This document shows positions 44,299 through 53,739 of a stretch of 64,000 nt of DNA, piece by piece. Source of the stretch: Paenibacillus ihumii (GTDB taxonomy: Bacteria; Bacillota; Bacilli; Paenibacillales; Paenibacillaceae); assembly GCF_001403875.1 (NCBI RefSeq), contig NZ_LN884299.1, forward strand, positions 248,001 to 312,000. Direction: 5' to 3'. The notes beneath the pieces are model-generated. The model was not told the origin of the DNA and made no database searches. It saw nothing but the letters and a program-made list of their open reading frames with translations. The position numbers and the translations under genes are program-made. How positions within the stretch are numbered: position 1 is the stretch's first letter; every line of letters starts with the position of its first letter.

Positions 44299-46212
44299 TT
44301 GGAAAAACGCTATGCAGCCAGGGCGTTAACCGTTCTCTTGTTCTGCTGCCTCTTGTTCTCATCTCCTGCATCTGTATCCGCCCACGCCTACATTGTGGCA
44401 TCATCCCCCGGAGAGAACGAAGTGCTGGAGGAAGCTCCCGCTTCGGTTAGCATTACCTTTAACGAGCCCATCGAAAACGCCTTTCATTCTCTTCAAGTCA
44501 CGGACCCCTCGGGCCAGCAGGCTGTCATTGGAGAGTCCAGGATCGATGATGCGAATCCGGCCAGGTTAATCGCGGACCTGCGGCCAGAGCTACCGGAAGG
44601 AATTTATACCGTGAATTACAAAGTGCTGTCGAGCGATGGCCATGCGATTACCGGTACGTTTCCTTTTATCATCGGGGATGCCGCAGCCAAGCATAACCTC
44701 CCTGCATTCAACGAATTTGGCAGCGGCGGGACAGACGATTGGCCAGGTGCAGGCCTTCTTATCGTTCGCTGGCTCCAATATAGCGGCTTGGCCATATATA
44801 TGGGCGTGCTTCTCTTTCATTTGTTTCTTTTGCCGCGCCGCAGCCTAGGAGTCTTTGCGACCGTGCCGATGGATGGCAAAGCTCCATTCGACGGTTCAGC
44901 TCACCCGGAGAATGCGGAGTCATTGAAGAATATAGCTCCATTAGGTGGTTCAGCTCCCTCGAAGAATGTGGCTCCCTTGGGAGATGCCTCGCCAAGCGAT
45001 AGCAAAGACAAGGCTCGCTCTGATCAGCTTCAATCCGCCAGGCTTCGGAAGCACCTGGAGGGCTTTGCCAAATCATCAGTTTGGCAGCGAAGCCAAAGGC
45101 TCCTCCTTCTTTCCCTTCTCCTGACAGCAGCAGGAATCGGGCTCAGTCTGCCGCAGCAAACGGCAATCGATGCCGGGGTCCCGTGGAGCCAAGCATGGAG
45201 TCCGGCGCTGATCAACGAAACGCTAAGCCACACTTCGTTCGGAAAAGCCTGGATTGCCGAAATGGCGTTGCTTCTCCTGCTGACGGGACTCACCGCGGTA
45301 TTCGCTGCTTTTGCCGGCAAACAAAGACGCTTTGCAGCAAGTTGGACGGCCGCAGCGGCACTCCTTGCCAGCCTTGGCATTCTGCTCGCCAAATCGTTTA
45401 TCGGCCACGCAGCCGCAGCAAGCGGAAGAAGCATGGCCATCGCCATGAACTTTCTGCATCAGGCGTCCTCCTTCTTATGGCTGGGAGGCTTGCTCGCGCT
45501 CGCTTTTCTCCTTCCTGCTGCTGCGGGACCACTGCGAAATGATCCCGACGCTAAACGGGGAGTATACTGGGAGACGATTCGGCGCTTCTCCATGCTTGCC
45601 GCGGGCTGCGTCACGGTTCTGCTCTGTTCGGGCCTATACGCCAGCCTGCTCCATGTACCGACATGGCATGCCCTGCTGTATAGCAATTACGGCCAGATCC
45701 TGCTCGCGAAGGCCGGCCTTACGCTGGTCATGCTGGCTTTTGGCTTCTCCGCCTTCCTGCGCGGCCGCACACAATCCCGCCCTCTGGGCACGGGAGTCTG
45801 GATCGAATTTGCTGCCGGATTGATTGTACTCATCTTGGCTGCCATCCTGTCGAACATGCCAACGGCCCTGGCCAGCCCGGGTCCGATCCAATTAAAGGCA
45901 GCGACCGCAGACGGCTACCATATTACAGTGGGTGTGACGCCAAATACCGTCGGTGAAAACCGTTTTGAAGTTACCGTGCTGGATCCTGAACAAAATCCGC
46001 TGGACAGCATCGAGCAAATTACACTCACCCTGACCTCCCGTGATATGGACATGGGAGCGATCGAGCTTACGCTTCCTGGAGATGGCACCGCTCCGTTAAA
46101 CGGCACGGCGCTAGTGACGAGGGGCGGAAGCTGGAGGCTTAACGTTCACGTCCTGCTCTCATCCCTGGACACAATCGACAAGAGCTTTACGTTTCAAGTC
46201 GGCACCAGGTAA
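44299..46212 (+). CDS. CopC-CopD fusion, copper resistance/uptake membrane protein (YcnJ-like)
   Basis: About 637 residues from TTG 44299 behind GAAGGAG; the in-frame GTG 44287 is too close to it. A signal peptide ends ASVSA, so the mature protein begins with His-Ala-Tyr, the N-terminal Cu ligand of CopC. A CopC domain (about 30-125) is followed by eight or so helices of CopD. A C-terminal YtkA-like domain (about 540-637) matches YcnJ. The loop after the first helix (residues 192-245) contains an in-frame repeated segment (APLGGSAPSKNV). It should bring copper into the cell. Confidence 0.9.
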   Translation: MEKRYAARALTVLLFCCLLFSSPASVSAHAYIVASSPGENEVLEEAPASVSITFNEPIENAFHSLQVTDPSGQQAVIGESRIDDANPARLIADLRPELPEGIYTVNYKVLSSDGHAITGTFPFIIGDAAAKHNLPAFNEFGSGGTDDWPGAGLLIVRWLQYSGLAIYMGVLLFHLFLLPRRSLGVFATVPMDGKAPFDGSAHPENAESLKNIAPLGGSAPSKNVAPLGDASPSDSKDKARSDQLQSARLRKHLEGFAKSSVWQRSQRLLLLSLLLTAAGIGLSLPQQTAIDAGVPWSQAWSPALINETLSHTSFGKAWIAEMALLLLLTGLTAVFAAFAGKQRRFAASWTAAAALLASLGILLAKSFIGHAAAASGRSMAIAMNFLHQASSFLWLGGLLALAFLLPAAAGPLRNDPDAKRGVYWETIRRFSMLAAGCVTVLLCSGLYASLLHVPTWHALLYSNYGQILLAKAGLTLVMLAFGFSAFLRGRTQSRPLGTGVWIEFAAGLIVLILAAILSNMPTALASPGPIQLKAATADGYHITVGVTPNTVGENRFEVTVLDPEQNPLDSIEQITLTLTSRDMDMGAIELTLPGDGTAPLNGTALVTRGGSWRLNVHVLLSSLDTIDKSFTFQVGTR

Positions 46213-46259
46213 GCCGTGATTACCTTGAATATAATTTTTGAAAGGAGATTTTTAAACGT

Positions 46260-47054
46260 ATGAGAAAAAAGCTTCCATCCCTTACCGCCATATGGGCTAA
46301 GTCAATGGCTCTGATTCCCGCTGTGGCCGCAAGCCTGCTGCTGTTCACCGGCATCGCCAGCGCGCATGTCACCGTGAGTCCGGCCTCGACGGCTCCAGGA
46401 GCCTGGGAGACCTACACGATCAAGGTTCCCGTTGAGAAAGATATCCCTACGGTCAAGGTGGCCCTGAAAATTCCGGAAGGCCTCGATTTCAAGCAATATC
46501 GCGCCATCCCGGACTGGAAGGTAGAGCTCACAAAGGACAGCGCGGAGAGAATTACTGTTGTCACCTGGACGGCAGAGGGCGAAGGCATTTTGCCCGGTGA
46601 GTTCCAGCAGTTCGATTTCGTGGCCAAAAATCCGGGCAGCGATGCCGAATTAGCCTGGGATGCTTTTCAATACTATAGCGATGGCAGCATAGTCGAATGG
46701 ACGGGCGACGAAGGCAGCGAGAAGCCGCATTCCATCACCGTGGTCACCTCAAGCACGGATGCGGATTCGGCCTCAGCGAGCGCAAGCCACTCACACGGTC
46801 ATGACAACGGCCATGAGAGCGATCAGGCAGGCAACAGCGCCGGCCATGAAGGGAATTCTTCCGTAGAGGGCACCGATCAAAACAGCGGTACGGAAGCCGC
46901 CGCCGAGACCGCCGCTGCACCCGTATCGGAGCTGGAAGCGGCTGAGAACGGAAGCCCTATTGGGACATGGACGATCATCCTGGCTTCCGCCGCACTGGTC
47001 ATCTCGCTTATTGCCTTAGGCCTTACGATTCGCGGTACGAAGAAATCCGCCTGA
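46260..47054 (+). CDS. YcnI-family (DUF1775) copper-binding membrane protein
   Basis: The 264-residue protein has a signal peptide ending SASA/H, so the mature N-terminus starts with HVTVSP, the Cu-coordinating His of the family. The DUF1775 core runs to about residue 155 (YYSDGSIVEWTGDEGSEKPH). A low-complexity His/Ser/Glu-rich linker (ASASHSHGHDNGHESDQAG...) and one C-terminal helix follow. It is 47 bp after copCD in the same order as B. subtilis ycnJI. Confidence 0.92.
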   Translation: MRKKLPSLTAIWAKSMALIPAVAASLLLFTGIASAHVTVSPASTAPGAWETYTIKVPVEKDIPTVKVALKIPEGLDFKQYRAIPDWKVELTKDSAERITVVTWTAEGEGILPGEFQQFDFVAKNPGSDAELAWDAFQYYSDGSIVEWTGDEGSEKPHSITVVTSSTDADSASASASHSHGHDNGHESDQAGNSAGHEGNSSVEGTDQNSGTEAAAETAAAPVSELEAAENGSPIGTWTIILASAALVISLIALGLTIRGTKKSA

Positions 47055-47075
47055 TTCCGTAATTCCCGCCAGCCA

Positions 47076-47124
47076 AAAAAACTCGGACACGATCGCCGAT
47101 AGGCGAAAGTGCCGAGTTTTTTAT
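47076..47124 (+). terminator. Terminator after ycnI
   Basis: AAAAACTCGG pairs with CCGAGTTTTT across a GATCGCC/GGCGA inner stem, followed by TTTATTTT. Confidence 0.92.
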
Positions 47125-47184
47125 TTTAGCATCATAAATAAATCTGAGCTTAGCTATGCTTAAAAGTTCTTAATATGAATCAGC

Positions 47185-48420
47185 CTACGGCAGCGCCGAT
47201 GGAGCCTGATCGATAGAGCCCTTGCCGGCCGATCGGTTCTCGGACTTGGCGCCGATCAAGCATAGCGACGCCAACAGCATGCCGAGCGAAGCGCTGACGA
47301 ATAGCGCCGGATATCCAAACAAGTCGATGATCCAGCCAAGCATGGGCGGAGAACTGATAGCCGCAAGCGAGGAGACGAAGTAATAAATGCCGGTTCGCGT
47401 ACCGATGCTCTCCTCCCGTCCCGTCGCTACGATCCACGGATAGGAGTTAATATTGATGCAGGCCCAGAACAACCCGCCGATGATCAGCATGGCTCGAAGC
47501 AGCCATACGGACTGAACGAAGACGAGCGAGCCGAAGATCACGAACAGGCCCAACACGCCGATCGTGATGATTCTCTTCTTGCCGAACTTTGCGCCAAGCC
47601 AGCCGCTGGGCAGCGCGAACGCCAGAAAAGCCAGCGAGAAGAACGTCAAGGAGAAGGCGGCTTCGTTATCGCTCATGCCGATGTATTTTGTCCCGTAAAG
47701 TGTAAATAGAGCCTCGACTCCCTGATAAGCGACGAACCAGAAAAAGATCGCTCCCAGAATGAACAAGGTCGTAGGATCAAGCTGCTCTCTGATCCTTACC
47801 GGATTGCGGGTCTCCTCTTCTGCCCGGAACGGATTGCTGCTGCCATCCCCATATCCCGTCAGAAGTACCGGCTCTTTGATGACGCTCTTCAAGATAACCA
47901 TGGAGGTCAGCATAATCAGCCCTGCACACAAAAACGGCAAATAAGGAGCCAGCTTATACAGCGGCGAACCGATCCCAAAAGCCAGAATGGAGCCCAGCCC
48001 TCCCATGAAATTGATAATTCCATTGGCTTTGGTACGCTTGTTCTCCGGTGTAATATCCGGCATCAGCGCCACGGTGGGAGAACGGAAGATACTCATGGAC
48101 AGGTTCATCAGCACCATAAAAATAACCAGGGTCACAAACCCCGTATGTAAAGGAATCAACGTGGCAAACACGGCGCCAAGCGGCATGCCGATGAGCAGAT
48201 AAGGCATCCGCCTTCCATACTTGCTGCGCGTCTTGTCGCTGCGGTGGCCGATCCACGGCTGCAGGAACATGGCAAAATAATTATCGATCGTCATCATGAA
48301 TCCGATCATGGCCGCGCTTTTTAAATAGTTGTCCAAAAAGAGCGGTACAAACGCATTATATAAAGCCCACGTTATGCTAATGCTGAAAAAGCCGAGACCA
48401 AGCAGCCACGTTCGTCTCAT
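47185..48420 (-). CDS. MFS transporter (GPH/SLC45-like sugar carrier)
   Basis: The 411-residue, 12-helix permease has MTIDNYFAMFLQPWIGHRSDKTRSKYGRRMPYLLIGMP, the GPH/SLC45 loop 2-3 motif (D-x-x-x-GRRMP). ATG 48420 is 1 bp from the GDPD stop, so translation is coupled. The substrate is perhaps a disaccharide or a product of the glycerophosphodiesterase; this is inference. Helix order and length are full. Confidence 0.87.
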   Translation of the reverse strand: MRRTWLLGLGFFSISITWALYNAFVPLFLDNYLKSAAMIGFMMTIDNYFAMFLQPWIGHRSDKTRSKYGRRMPYLLIGMPLGAVFATLIPLHTGFVTLVIFMVLMNLSMSIFRSPTVALMPDITPENKRTKANGIINFMGGLGSILAFGIGSPLYKLAPYLPFLCAGLIMLTSMVILKSVIKEPVLLTGYGDGSSNPFRAEEETRNPVRIREQLDPTTLFILGAIFFWFVAYQGVEALFTLYGTKYIGMSDNEAAFSLTFFSLAFLAFALPSGWLGAKFGKKRIITIGVLGLFVIFGSLVFVQSVWLLRAMLIIGGLFWACININSYPWIVATGREESIGTRTGIYYFVSSLAAISSPPMLGWIIDLFGYPALFVSASLGMLLASLCLIGAKSENRSAGKGSIDQAPSALP

Positions 48421-48423
48421 CCG

Positions 48424-49161
48424 TTAACCCCCTTCAGCCGCCAGCAGCTCGGCCAAGCGGTCGGGATAATCGGTAATAATGCCTGCTACTCCAGCATGAA
48501 GCAACGCCTGCATCTCGCTCTTCTCATTAACCGTAAACGGATGGTACGGCATTCCTTGCTCGGAAGCAGCGGCCACAAGCTCCGGAATGACAGCATAATG
48601 GAAGGCATGCAGAGCATCCGCGCCTATTCGCTTCGCATAATCCCATGGCTCATACAGCCCCTCCATATACAAAATACCTGTACGAATCTCCGGAGCAATC
48701 CGTTTACACTCCACTAACGAATAATGATTGAAGCTGGAAATGATCACGCGCTCAGCCAGTCCATATCGGCGAACCATCTCGATAACCTTGTTCTCAAGCT
48801 CTGGATACCGGACGACCCCGTTCTTCAGCTCCAAGTTAATGATCGTGTCCAGCGGCTTCACGAACTCGAGCAGCTGCTCAAGCGTCGGAATAGTCTCTCC
48901 GCGATAATCCTCATGGAACCATGAGCCCGCATCCTTCTCCGCCAGCTCGGCCAGCGTCACGTCCTTAACCCATTCGGGAGATCCGGTCGTGCGGTGCAGC
49001 GTCTCGTCATGAATAAGCACCAGCTGTCCGTCCTTCGTCATTTGCACATCGGTCTCGATGCCGTTTGCCCCAAGCTCCAGAGCACGCTTGAATGCGATCA
49101 TCGTATTCTCGGGACAATGTCCCGCTGCGCCTCGATGCGCAAAATTAATTACATGAGCCAT
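48424..49161 (-). CDS. Glycerophosphodiester phosphodiesterase
   Basis: 245 residues from ATG 49161 (MAHVINFAHRG), which has GGGAGG; the longer frame lacks it. HRGAAGHCPENT and GIETDVQMTKDGQLVLIHDETLHRTT are the GlpQ/UgpQ catalytic and metal motifs. It is a cytosolic (no signal peptide) UgpQ-like enzyme that releases glycerol-3-phosphate from glycerophosphodiesters. It is upstream of and coupled to the MFS gene. Confidence 0.92.
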   Translation of the reverse strand: MAHVINFAHRGAAGHCPENTMIAFKRALELGANGIETDVQMTKDGQLVLIHDETLHRTTGSPEWVKDVTLAELAEKDAGSWFHEDYRGETIPTLEQLLEFVKPLDTIINLELKNGVVRYPELENKVIEMVRRYGLAERVIISSFNHYSLVECKRIAPEIRTGILYMEGLYEPWDYAKRIGADALHAFHYAVIPELVAAASEQGMPYHPFTVNEKSEMQALLHAGVAGIITDYPDRLAELLAAEGG

Positions 49162-49950
49162 GCTCAACCTCGCCTCCCTCTTATGCTTGCACTTTCCCCT
49201 GTAAATTACGCATATAAACTTTCCCCTATAAATTAACCATACGCTTATCATAATCCTGCAATGTTAAAACTGTATAATACGAGAAAATATAAATAGCATT
49301 CAAGCAAAAGACGTTTGCATAAAGAAGCGTCCAAAGCCCCCGCTCTCCTCTAAGCTCCGTCTTGCTTTCGGAGCTTCGGAGCGCGTCGGCTCTGGACGCC
49401 TATGTTCGTTATTATTCACTCGGCCGCTCAACACACCATTTTTCTTACAATTATGAATTTTGGCAGTCCTAGACCTTCTTCCTAGCCTTCTCAGGGGCCG
49501 AACGGCTGCACTTATCCAACTGCCACCGTATATTGGGAACTGTAGGGGCCTGCTGGTCAATCCCTGGCACAAGGCCTGCCTACTGCAAATGCTGTGCGCG
49601 AACTGACAAGGGCTGGTACTATCTTGCACTCTGACTGCTGCACTCGGAGCTAACTATGTGGGTGATACAGTACTTGAAACATGACAGCTGTTCTCGGAGC
49701 AGCTGATACAGTGCCCGTACCGTGACTGCGCCCGTCGGAACTCAGCAGTTGATACAGTGCCCGTACCGTATCTGCCCCGCTCGGAACTGACCGAGCTGTT
49801 GATGTGGTATCCGTCGCAATGCTGTACTCCAGTTGGCTGTCCGGCAGCACAAGTGCATCCTCCGTTGCGGGAAGCTGCGCGGCGCTCACTGGCCGCCGAT
49901 ATGACAGTCCTGCCCCGGTTATCCGAGGTTGCCTTGCCGCCACCGAGGGA
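49162..49950. other. 0.8-kb region without gene
   Basis: Upstream of the GDPD gene and behind the FMN reductase, no gene is supported. It includes a degenerate array around GATACAGTGCCCGTACCGT (49650-49830). Confidence 0.6.
49650..49830. repeat. ~45-60-bp degenerate array GTTGATACAGTGCCCGTACCG
   Basis: Four copies with GCTGATACAGTGCCCGTACCGT and CTCGGAACTGA(CCG)AGC. The two central copies share a 20-bp core. Confidence 0.8.
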
Positions 49951-50502
49951 TTAACGGCCGATCTCCCTTTTCAGCTCATAGTTCAACCACTGCGCCTCGG
50001 CCAGCGCCCGTGAATCGTCGGCGATATCACCAGGTCGGCTGGCTTTTCCAATAACGTAGCCCTCCAGCAGCATCCCTACGAAATCAAAGGTATATTTAAG
50101 CTGCTGAATCAGCGGCATCGCCTTGATTCGGGGATTGTCTCCCCCTACCACGATAACATAGGCCTTCTTGCTCGCCATGGAAGCCTTGAAATCATACCGT
50201 TTATCTCGGAGGCTTTGCGACCAGCGATCAATAAAGTTCTTTAATATTCCCGAGGCCCCATACCAATAAACCGGTGTCGTAAACACGAGAATATCGTGAT
50301 TCAGCACCTCACGAACAATGCTGTCATAATCATCATCTACCGGGTCAAATCCGCCTTCGTCATGCCTTTGGTCATGTATTGGCAATATTTTTTTCTCCCG
50401 GAGATAAATATCCGTCCGCTCCAGACCCTCCAATGCAACCTCCGTCAGCGCTTCCGTATTACCGCCTTGTCTTGTGCTTCCATGCAGCACCACGATCCTC
50501 AT
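49951..50502 (-). CDS. NAD(P)H-dependent FMN reductase / flavodoxin-fold oxidoreductase
   Basis: 183 residues from ATG 50502, which has GAAGGAG 8 bp upstream. HGSTRQGGNTEALTEVAL near the N-terminus binds FMN phosphate, and TTPVYWYGASGILKNFIDRWSQSL near residue 80 is typical of the azoreductase/iron-sulfur-flavoprotein group. The physiological acceptor is unknown. Confidence 0.88.
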   Translation of the reverse strand: MRIVVLHGSTRQGGNTEALTEVALEGLERTDIYLREKKILPIHDQRHDEGGFDPVDDDYDSIVREVLNHDILVFTTPVYWYGASGILKNFIDRWSQSLRDKRYDFKASMASKKAYVIVVGGDNPRIKAMPLIQQLKYTFDFVGMLLEGYVIGKASRPGDIADDSRALAEAQWLNYELKREIGR

Positions 50503-51083
50503 GACGCCCACTCCTTCACTTTTGTATGGCTTCTCGCTGCCCGCTTACCTTCTCTGCCTTCCTTACCCTGCTACCTTTCTCCTTATCCAGCTTTCTTTCT
50601 TCCTTAACCAGTTACCTTTTTCCTCATCCAGCTTTCTTTCTTCCTTAACCAGTTACCTTTTTCCTCATCCGGCTTTCTTTCTTCCTTAACCAGTTACCTT
50701 TTTCCTCATCCAGCTTCCATCGGAGCAGCAGTGCCCTCGACTCTTCCTAGGAAGCAGAAGATTATCCTTACCAGCAACCACAACAAGGCACCCGACCACA
50801 CTTTCCCCGAAAGAGCTCACACTGTACGGCATCACCCGATCATTGTTTCCGCCGAGGCTTCTCACTAACCAACCGGCTACGCCCTTCCGTTTTCACCGTC
50901 CCCTCTCAAAAAGTTTATCAACCCAGCCCTTTACCCCCACCTTCGACGAGGAGCAGGCCCGACTATGGTCGAGGTCAAAAACCGTCCCCAGCCCGTTATG
51001 CCTCTCCCGGAAAACCGATAAAATAAAGTCATAAACAAACGGATTGCAGCATCCCGATGACAATATATGAAAGTGAGTGAAGT
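50503..51083. other. 0.6-kb region with repeat array
   Basis: Between the FMN reductase and pspC. 50565-50715 is a 41-bp array; the rest is unremarkable and no gene is seen. Confidence 0.6.
50565..50715. repeat. 41-bp tandem array with CCAGTTACCTTTTTCCTCATC
   Basis: Three and a half copies of a 41-bp unit (TCCAGCTTTCTTTCTTCCTTAACCAGTTACCTTTTTCCTCA). Copies two and three are identical save one base. Confidence 0.93.
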
Positions 51084-51329
51084 ATGATGAAAAAATTATA
51101 CCGTTCGAGAACAGATAAACAAATTTTCGGCCTCTGTGGAGGTATTGCCCGCTATTTCAACATGGATTCAACCGTGGTTCGTCTGATCGCCCTGATCGCA
51201 GCAATTTGCAGCTTCGGAACCGTCGTGGCCGCTTACCTGATCGCCAGCCTGATCGTTCCGAAAGAGCCAGCTGGAATGCATTACGACTACAACGATTATG
51301 GATATGACGAGCAGTACTCAAAATTCTAA
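51084..51329 (+). CDS. PspC-domain membrane protein
   Basis: The 81-residue protein starts [35 protein letters not shown], the PspC consensus, followed by one hydrophobic segment (about 33-60) and a [15 protein letters not shown] tail. PspC takes part in the phage-shock/envelope stress response and can interact with PspA. It precedes the pspA gene by 58 bp. Confidence 0.92.
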   Translation: MMKKLYRSRTDKQIFGLCGGIARYFNMDSTVVRLIALIAAICSFGTVVAAYLIASLIVPKEPAGMHYDYNDYGYDEQYSKF

Positions 51330-51387
51330 TTCAACTAGTTAATGATTAATATTGTTAAAATTATACAATCGAAAAGGAGTCTTGAAC

Positions 51388-52056
51388 ATGAGCATATTAA
51401 ATAGACTGTCCAACTTGACAAAAGCCACCATTCACGAGGTACTGAACAAATTGGAGGATCCCATCCTGATGACAGGCCAGTACTTGAGAAACCTGGAGGA
51501 AGACATTGCAGCAAAGGAGAATTTGCTCCGCGAACGGCAGACGGCGGTCAAAGTGCATGAGCAGAAAAGCCTTGATGCCGAACGCAATGCCCAACTGATG
51601 GAGCAAAAAGCTCTCGAAGCCCTATCAGCAGGAAATGAAGAGGCCGCCCGCCGAGCAGCCGCTGCAAAAATCCAGTACCAGGATGATGCCGAGAAGTTTG
51701 CAGCTAGCGCCAAACAAGCCAAGAGCCAGGTTTTTGAGCTGGAGATGCGCTTGAAGGATGCGAAGGAAGAGCTCGTCCGGCTTAAGGAAAAACGGAAAGA
51801 GCTGGCGGAACGCGCCCGTAAAGTAGAGGAATCGAACCGTACGGAAAGTCCGAATTTCAGCCACGGCACCTATAGCGGAGCTGCGGCAAGAGGCTTCGAG
51901 CGTATGGAGGAGAAAATCTCCGAATGGGAGGCCGGCATGGCCAAATCCGGCTACAGCCCCTTCTCCGCAGACACACCGAACCCGGACAACGACCCGGCCG
52001 TAAACGATGAATTGCAGCGTTTGAAAAATCAGCTGTCCTCCGATAAAAACAAATAA
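51388..52056 (+). CDS. PspA/IM30 (phage-shock) family protein
   Basis: 222 residues from ATG 51388 behind AAAAGGAG. It starts SILNRLSNLTKATIHEVLNKLEDP, the amphipathic N-terminus. A long coiled-coil region (about 30-160) with alternating charged residues follows, the ESCRT-III-like PspA core. It binds stressed inner membrane. It is co-oriented with pspC. Confidence 0.92.
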   Translation: MSILNRLSNLTKATIHEVLNKLEDPILMTGQYLRNLEEDIAAKENLLRERQTAVKVHEQKSLDAERNAQLMEQKALEALSAGNEEAARRAAAAKIQYQDDAEKFAASAKQAKSQVFELEMRLKDAKEELVRLKEKRKELAERARKVEESNRTESPNFSHGTYSGAAARGFERMEEKISEWEAGMAKSGYSPFSADTPNPDNDPAVNDELQRLKNQLSSDKNK

Positions 52057-52403
52057 TCGGCTCATCGCATCAACAAGAAAAACACTCCCTTGGAGTTAAA
52101 TGGATTAAGCTAATAAGAGGATATTATGTTCAATATACGAACATATATCCTCTTTTCTCGCATAGAACGTATATTTGTCTTTAAAAGATTGATGTGACCA
52201 AACACGCTCTCCACCTCCCTTTACGCCGAGCATTAATCGCGAATTTCATGTTCTGGCGGACATGAATCGCAGATTTCTCATTCTAGCGAGCATGAGTCAC
52301 GGAGGCTTCTCGTTCTAAATGGATTTATCTATTTAGCCCCCTAATCCAATTGGACACTCTAATCCACCTCAGATACACTAAAATGAGTGAGGAGTTAGAA
52401 TCC

Positions 52404-52727
52404 ATGAAAAGACGATTTAGGTGCCCCAATGAAACGAAGAAGGAGCTTGTGGTAGAGGTGCTCTCGGGTTATCGGACGGAGATAGTAGCCCGGAAGCATG
52501 GAATGTCTCCTAGAACGTTAAGCCAGTGGGTTCGCCAGTATCAAGATGAGGTGGGTGACCTTATGAAAAAGAAGCAAAACGATGCAGAAAAAATGAAGCA
52601 GGATGCAGCCAATTTCAAGGAACTAGAGAAGAAATACAACGATGCCATGAAGCTACTAGGCGAAAAAGAGCTCGAGAACAGCATTCTACGAGACCTGGTA
52701 AAAAAAAAGTATCCCGATTGGAAGTAG
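52404..52727 (+). CDS. IS3-family transposase OrfA
   Basis: 107 residues from ATG 52404 (GAGGAG upstream). The HTH is RFRCPNETKKELVVEVLSGYRTEIVARKHGMSPRTLSQWVR, followed by a leucine-zipper-like coiled coil (about 55-98). It ends DLVKKKYPDWK just after the slippery A run. It provides DNA binding and, by frameshift, the N-terminus of OrfAB. Confidence 0.9.
   Translation: MKRRFRCPNETKKELVVEVLSGYRTEIVARKHGMSPRTLSQWVRQYQDEVGDLMKKKQNDAEKMKQDAANFKELEKKYNDAMKLLGEKELENSILRDLVKKKYPDWK
52700..52709 (+). promoter_or_regulatory. Slippery site for -1 frameshift (A-AAA-AAG)
   Basis: Nine A followed by G, where orfA is read as AAA AAA AAG. The downstream orfB is in the -1 frame and runs on as KK-VSRLEVAIYWIQ. 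Classic IS3-family programmed frameshift signal. Confidence 0.88.
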
Positions 52728-53644
52728 CTATCTATTGGATTCAGCAAGGGTATCCCGTTCAAAAGGTGCTCCTTCTATGTGGAGTCCCACGTTCAAGTTA
52801 CTACTATCGCCTAAAGCATCCTGAACGCCAGCAGCCAGTCAGCAGCGGTCGGCCTGTTCCAGGCTTCTCCTATGACAAGGATGGAAAAAAGGTAGGAGAT
52901 GCTCGCATTAAAGGATACCTCAGACGCTTGATTCAAGGCCTTAACGCTGCCTTCGGCTATCGGAAGCTGACGACGTTGTTGCGGCGAAAATACCGGCTAA
53001 TTATTAACAAAAAGAAGACCTACCGTCTCTGCAAAGAAATGGGGATTCTCCATCCACAGCGAGAGTTGAAAAACCCCGTACCTAAAAAGCTCGCCAATAA
53101 CCGTATTGTGAGCGGACCAAACCAGCTATGGCAAATGGATATTAAGTATGGTTACGTAGCCGGCAAACGCCGACATTTCTACCTGGCCAGCATCATTGAC
53201 GTGTTTGACCGGAGCATTGTCGCCCATTACCGTGGAAAGGTCTGCAGCACAGAAGACATTTTGCGTACGATCCAGAAGGCGCTTTTTAAACGTAGAATCC
53301 ACGAACAAGAACACAAGTTGGTGATCCGGACGGATAATGGGCCGCAGTTCATTAGCAAAGCGTTCCATGCCTTTTGCGAGCAAGCGGGGTTAGAGCATGA
53401 AAGGATCCCCAACCAAACGCCAAACAAGAATGCTTTTATTGAGTCGTACCACAGCATTGTAGAGCAAGAATGCTACCAGCGGAATTGTTTTGAAACCTAC
53501 GAAGAGGCTTTTGCAGTGGTCGACCGATTTATTCGATACTACAACACAGAACGCATCCACGGCAGTCTCTACGATTGGCCGCCCAAGGAATACTTGCGTT
53601 TAGTCACCGCGGGCTTGATTAACCCAAAGAAAATTGCGCTATAA
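52718..53644 (+). CDS. IS3-family transposase OrfB (DDE integrase core)
   Basis: The frame has 308 residues in the -1 frame to OrfA; expression is by frameshift rather than its own start. The catalytic triad is visible: Asp in LWQMDIKYGY, Asp in RTDNGPQF and Glu in NAFIESYHS. The core is complete with no stops, so the IS may be active. Confidence 0.92.
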   Translation: MEVAIYWIQQGYPVQKVLLLCGVPRSSYYYRLKHPERQQPVSSGRPVPGFSYDKDGKKVGDARIKGYLRRLIQGLNAAFGYRKLTTLLRRKYRLIINKKKTYRLCKEMGILHPQRELKNPVPKKLANNRIVSGPNQLWQMDIKYGYVAGKRRHFYLASIIDVFDRSIVAHYRGKVCSTEDILRTIQKALFKRRIHEQEHKLVIRTDNGPQFISKAFHAFCEQAGLEHERIPNQTPNKNAFIESYHSIVEQECYQRNCFETYEEAFAVVDRFIRYYNTERIHGSLYDWPPKEYLRLVTAGLINPKKIAL

Positions 53645-53739
53645 TGTGATTTCCTAAGTATGATGTGGAAAGTGTCCAAACTTAGGGGGTTGAACCGTTA
53701 TAGTAGTTAATTTCTGCAGCAAAGAAAGGAAAGCAGATT

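Larger units (their letters stand above)
52336..53690 (+). mobile_element. IS3-family insertion sequence
   Basis: The ~1.35-kb element has imperfect terminal inverted repeats: CCCCCTAA..TTGGACACT at 52337-52359 and the inverse AGTGTCCAA..TTAGGGGG at 53671-53689. Two overlapping ORFs code for an OrfAB transposase. A target duplication is not obvious. The two ends differ by a few bases between the CCCCCTAA and TTGGACACT blocks, so one end may be drifted. It lies between pspA and the repeat-rich region. Confidence 0.9.
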
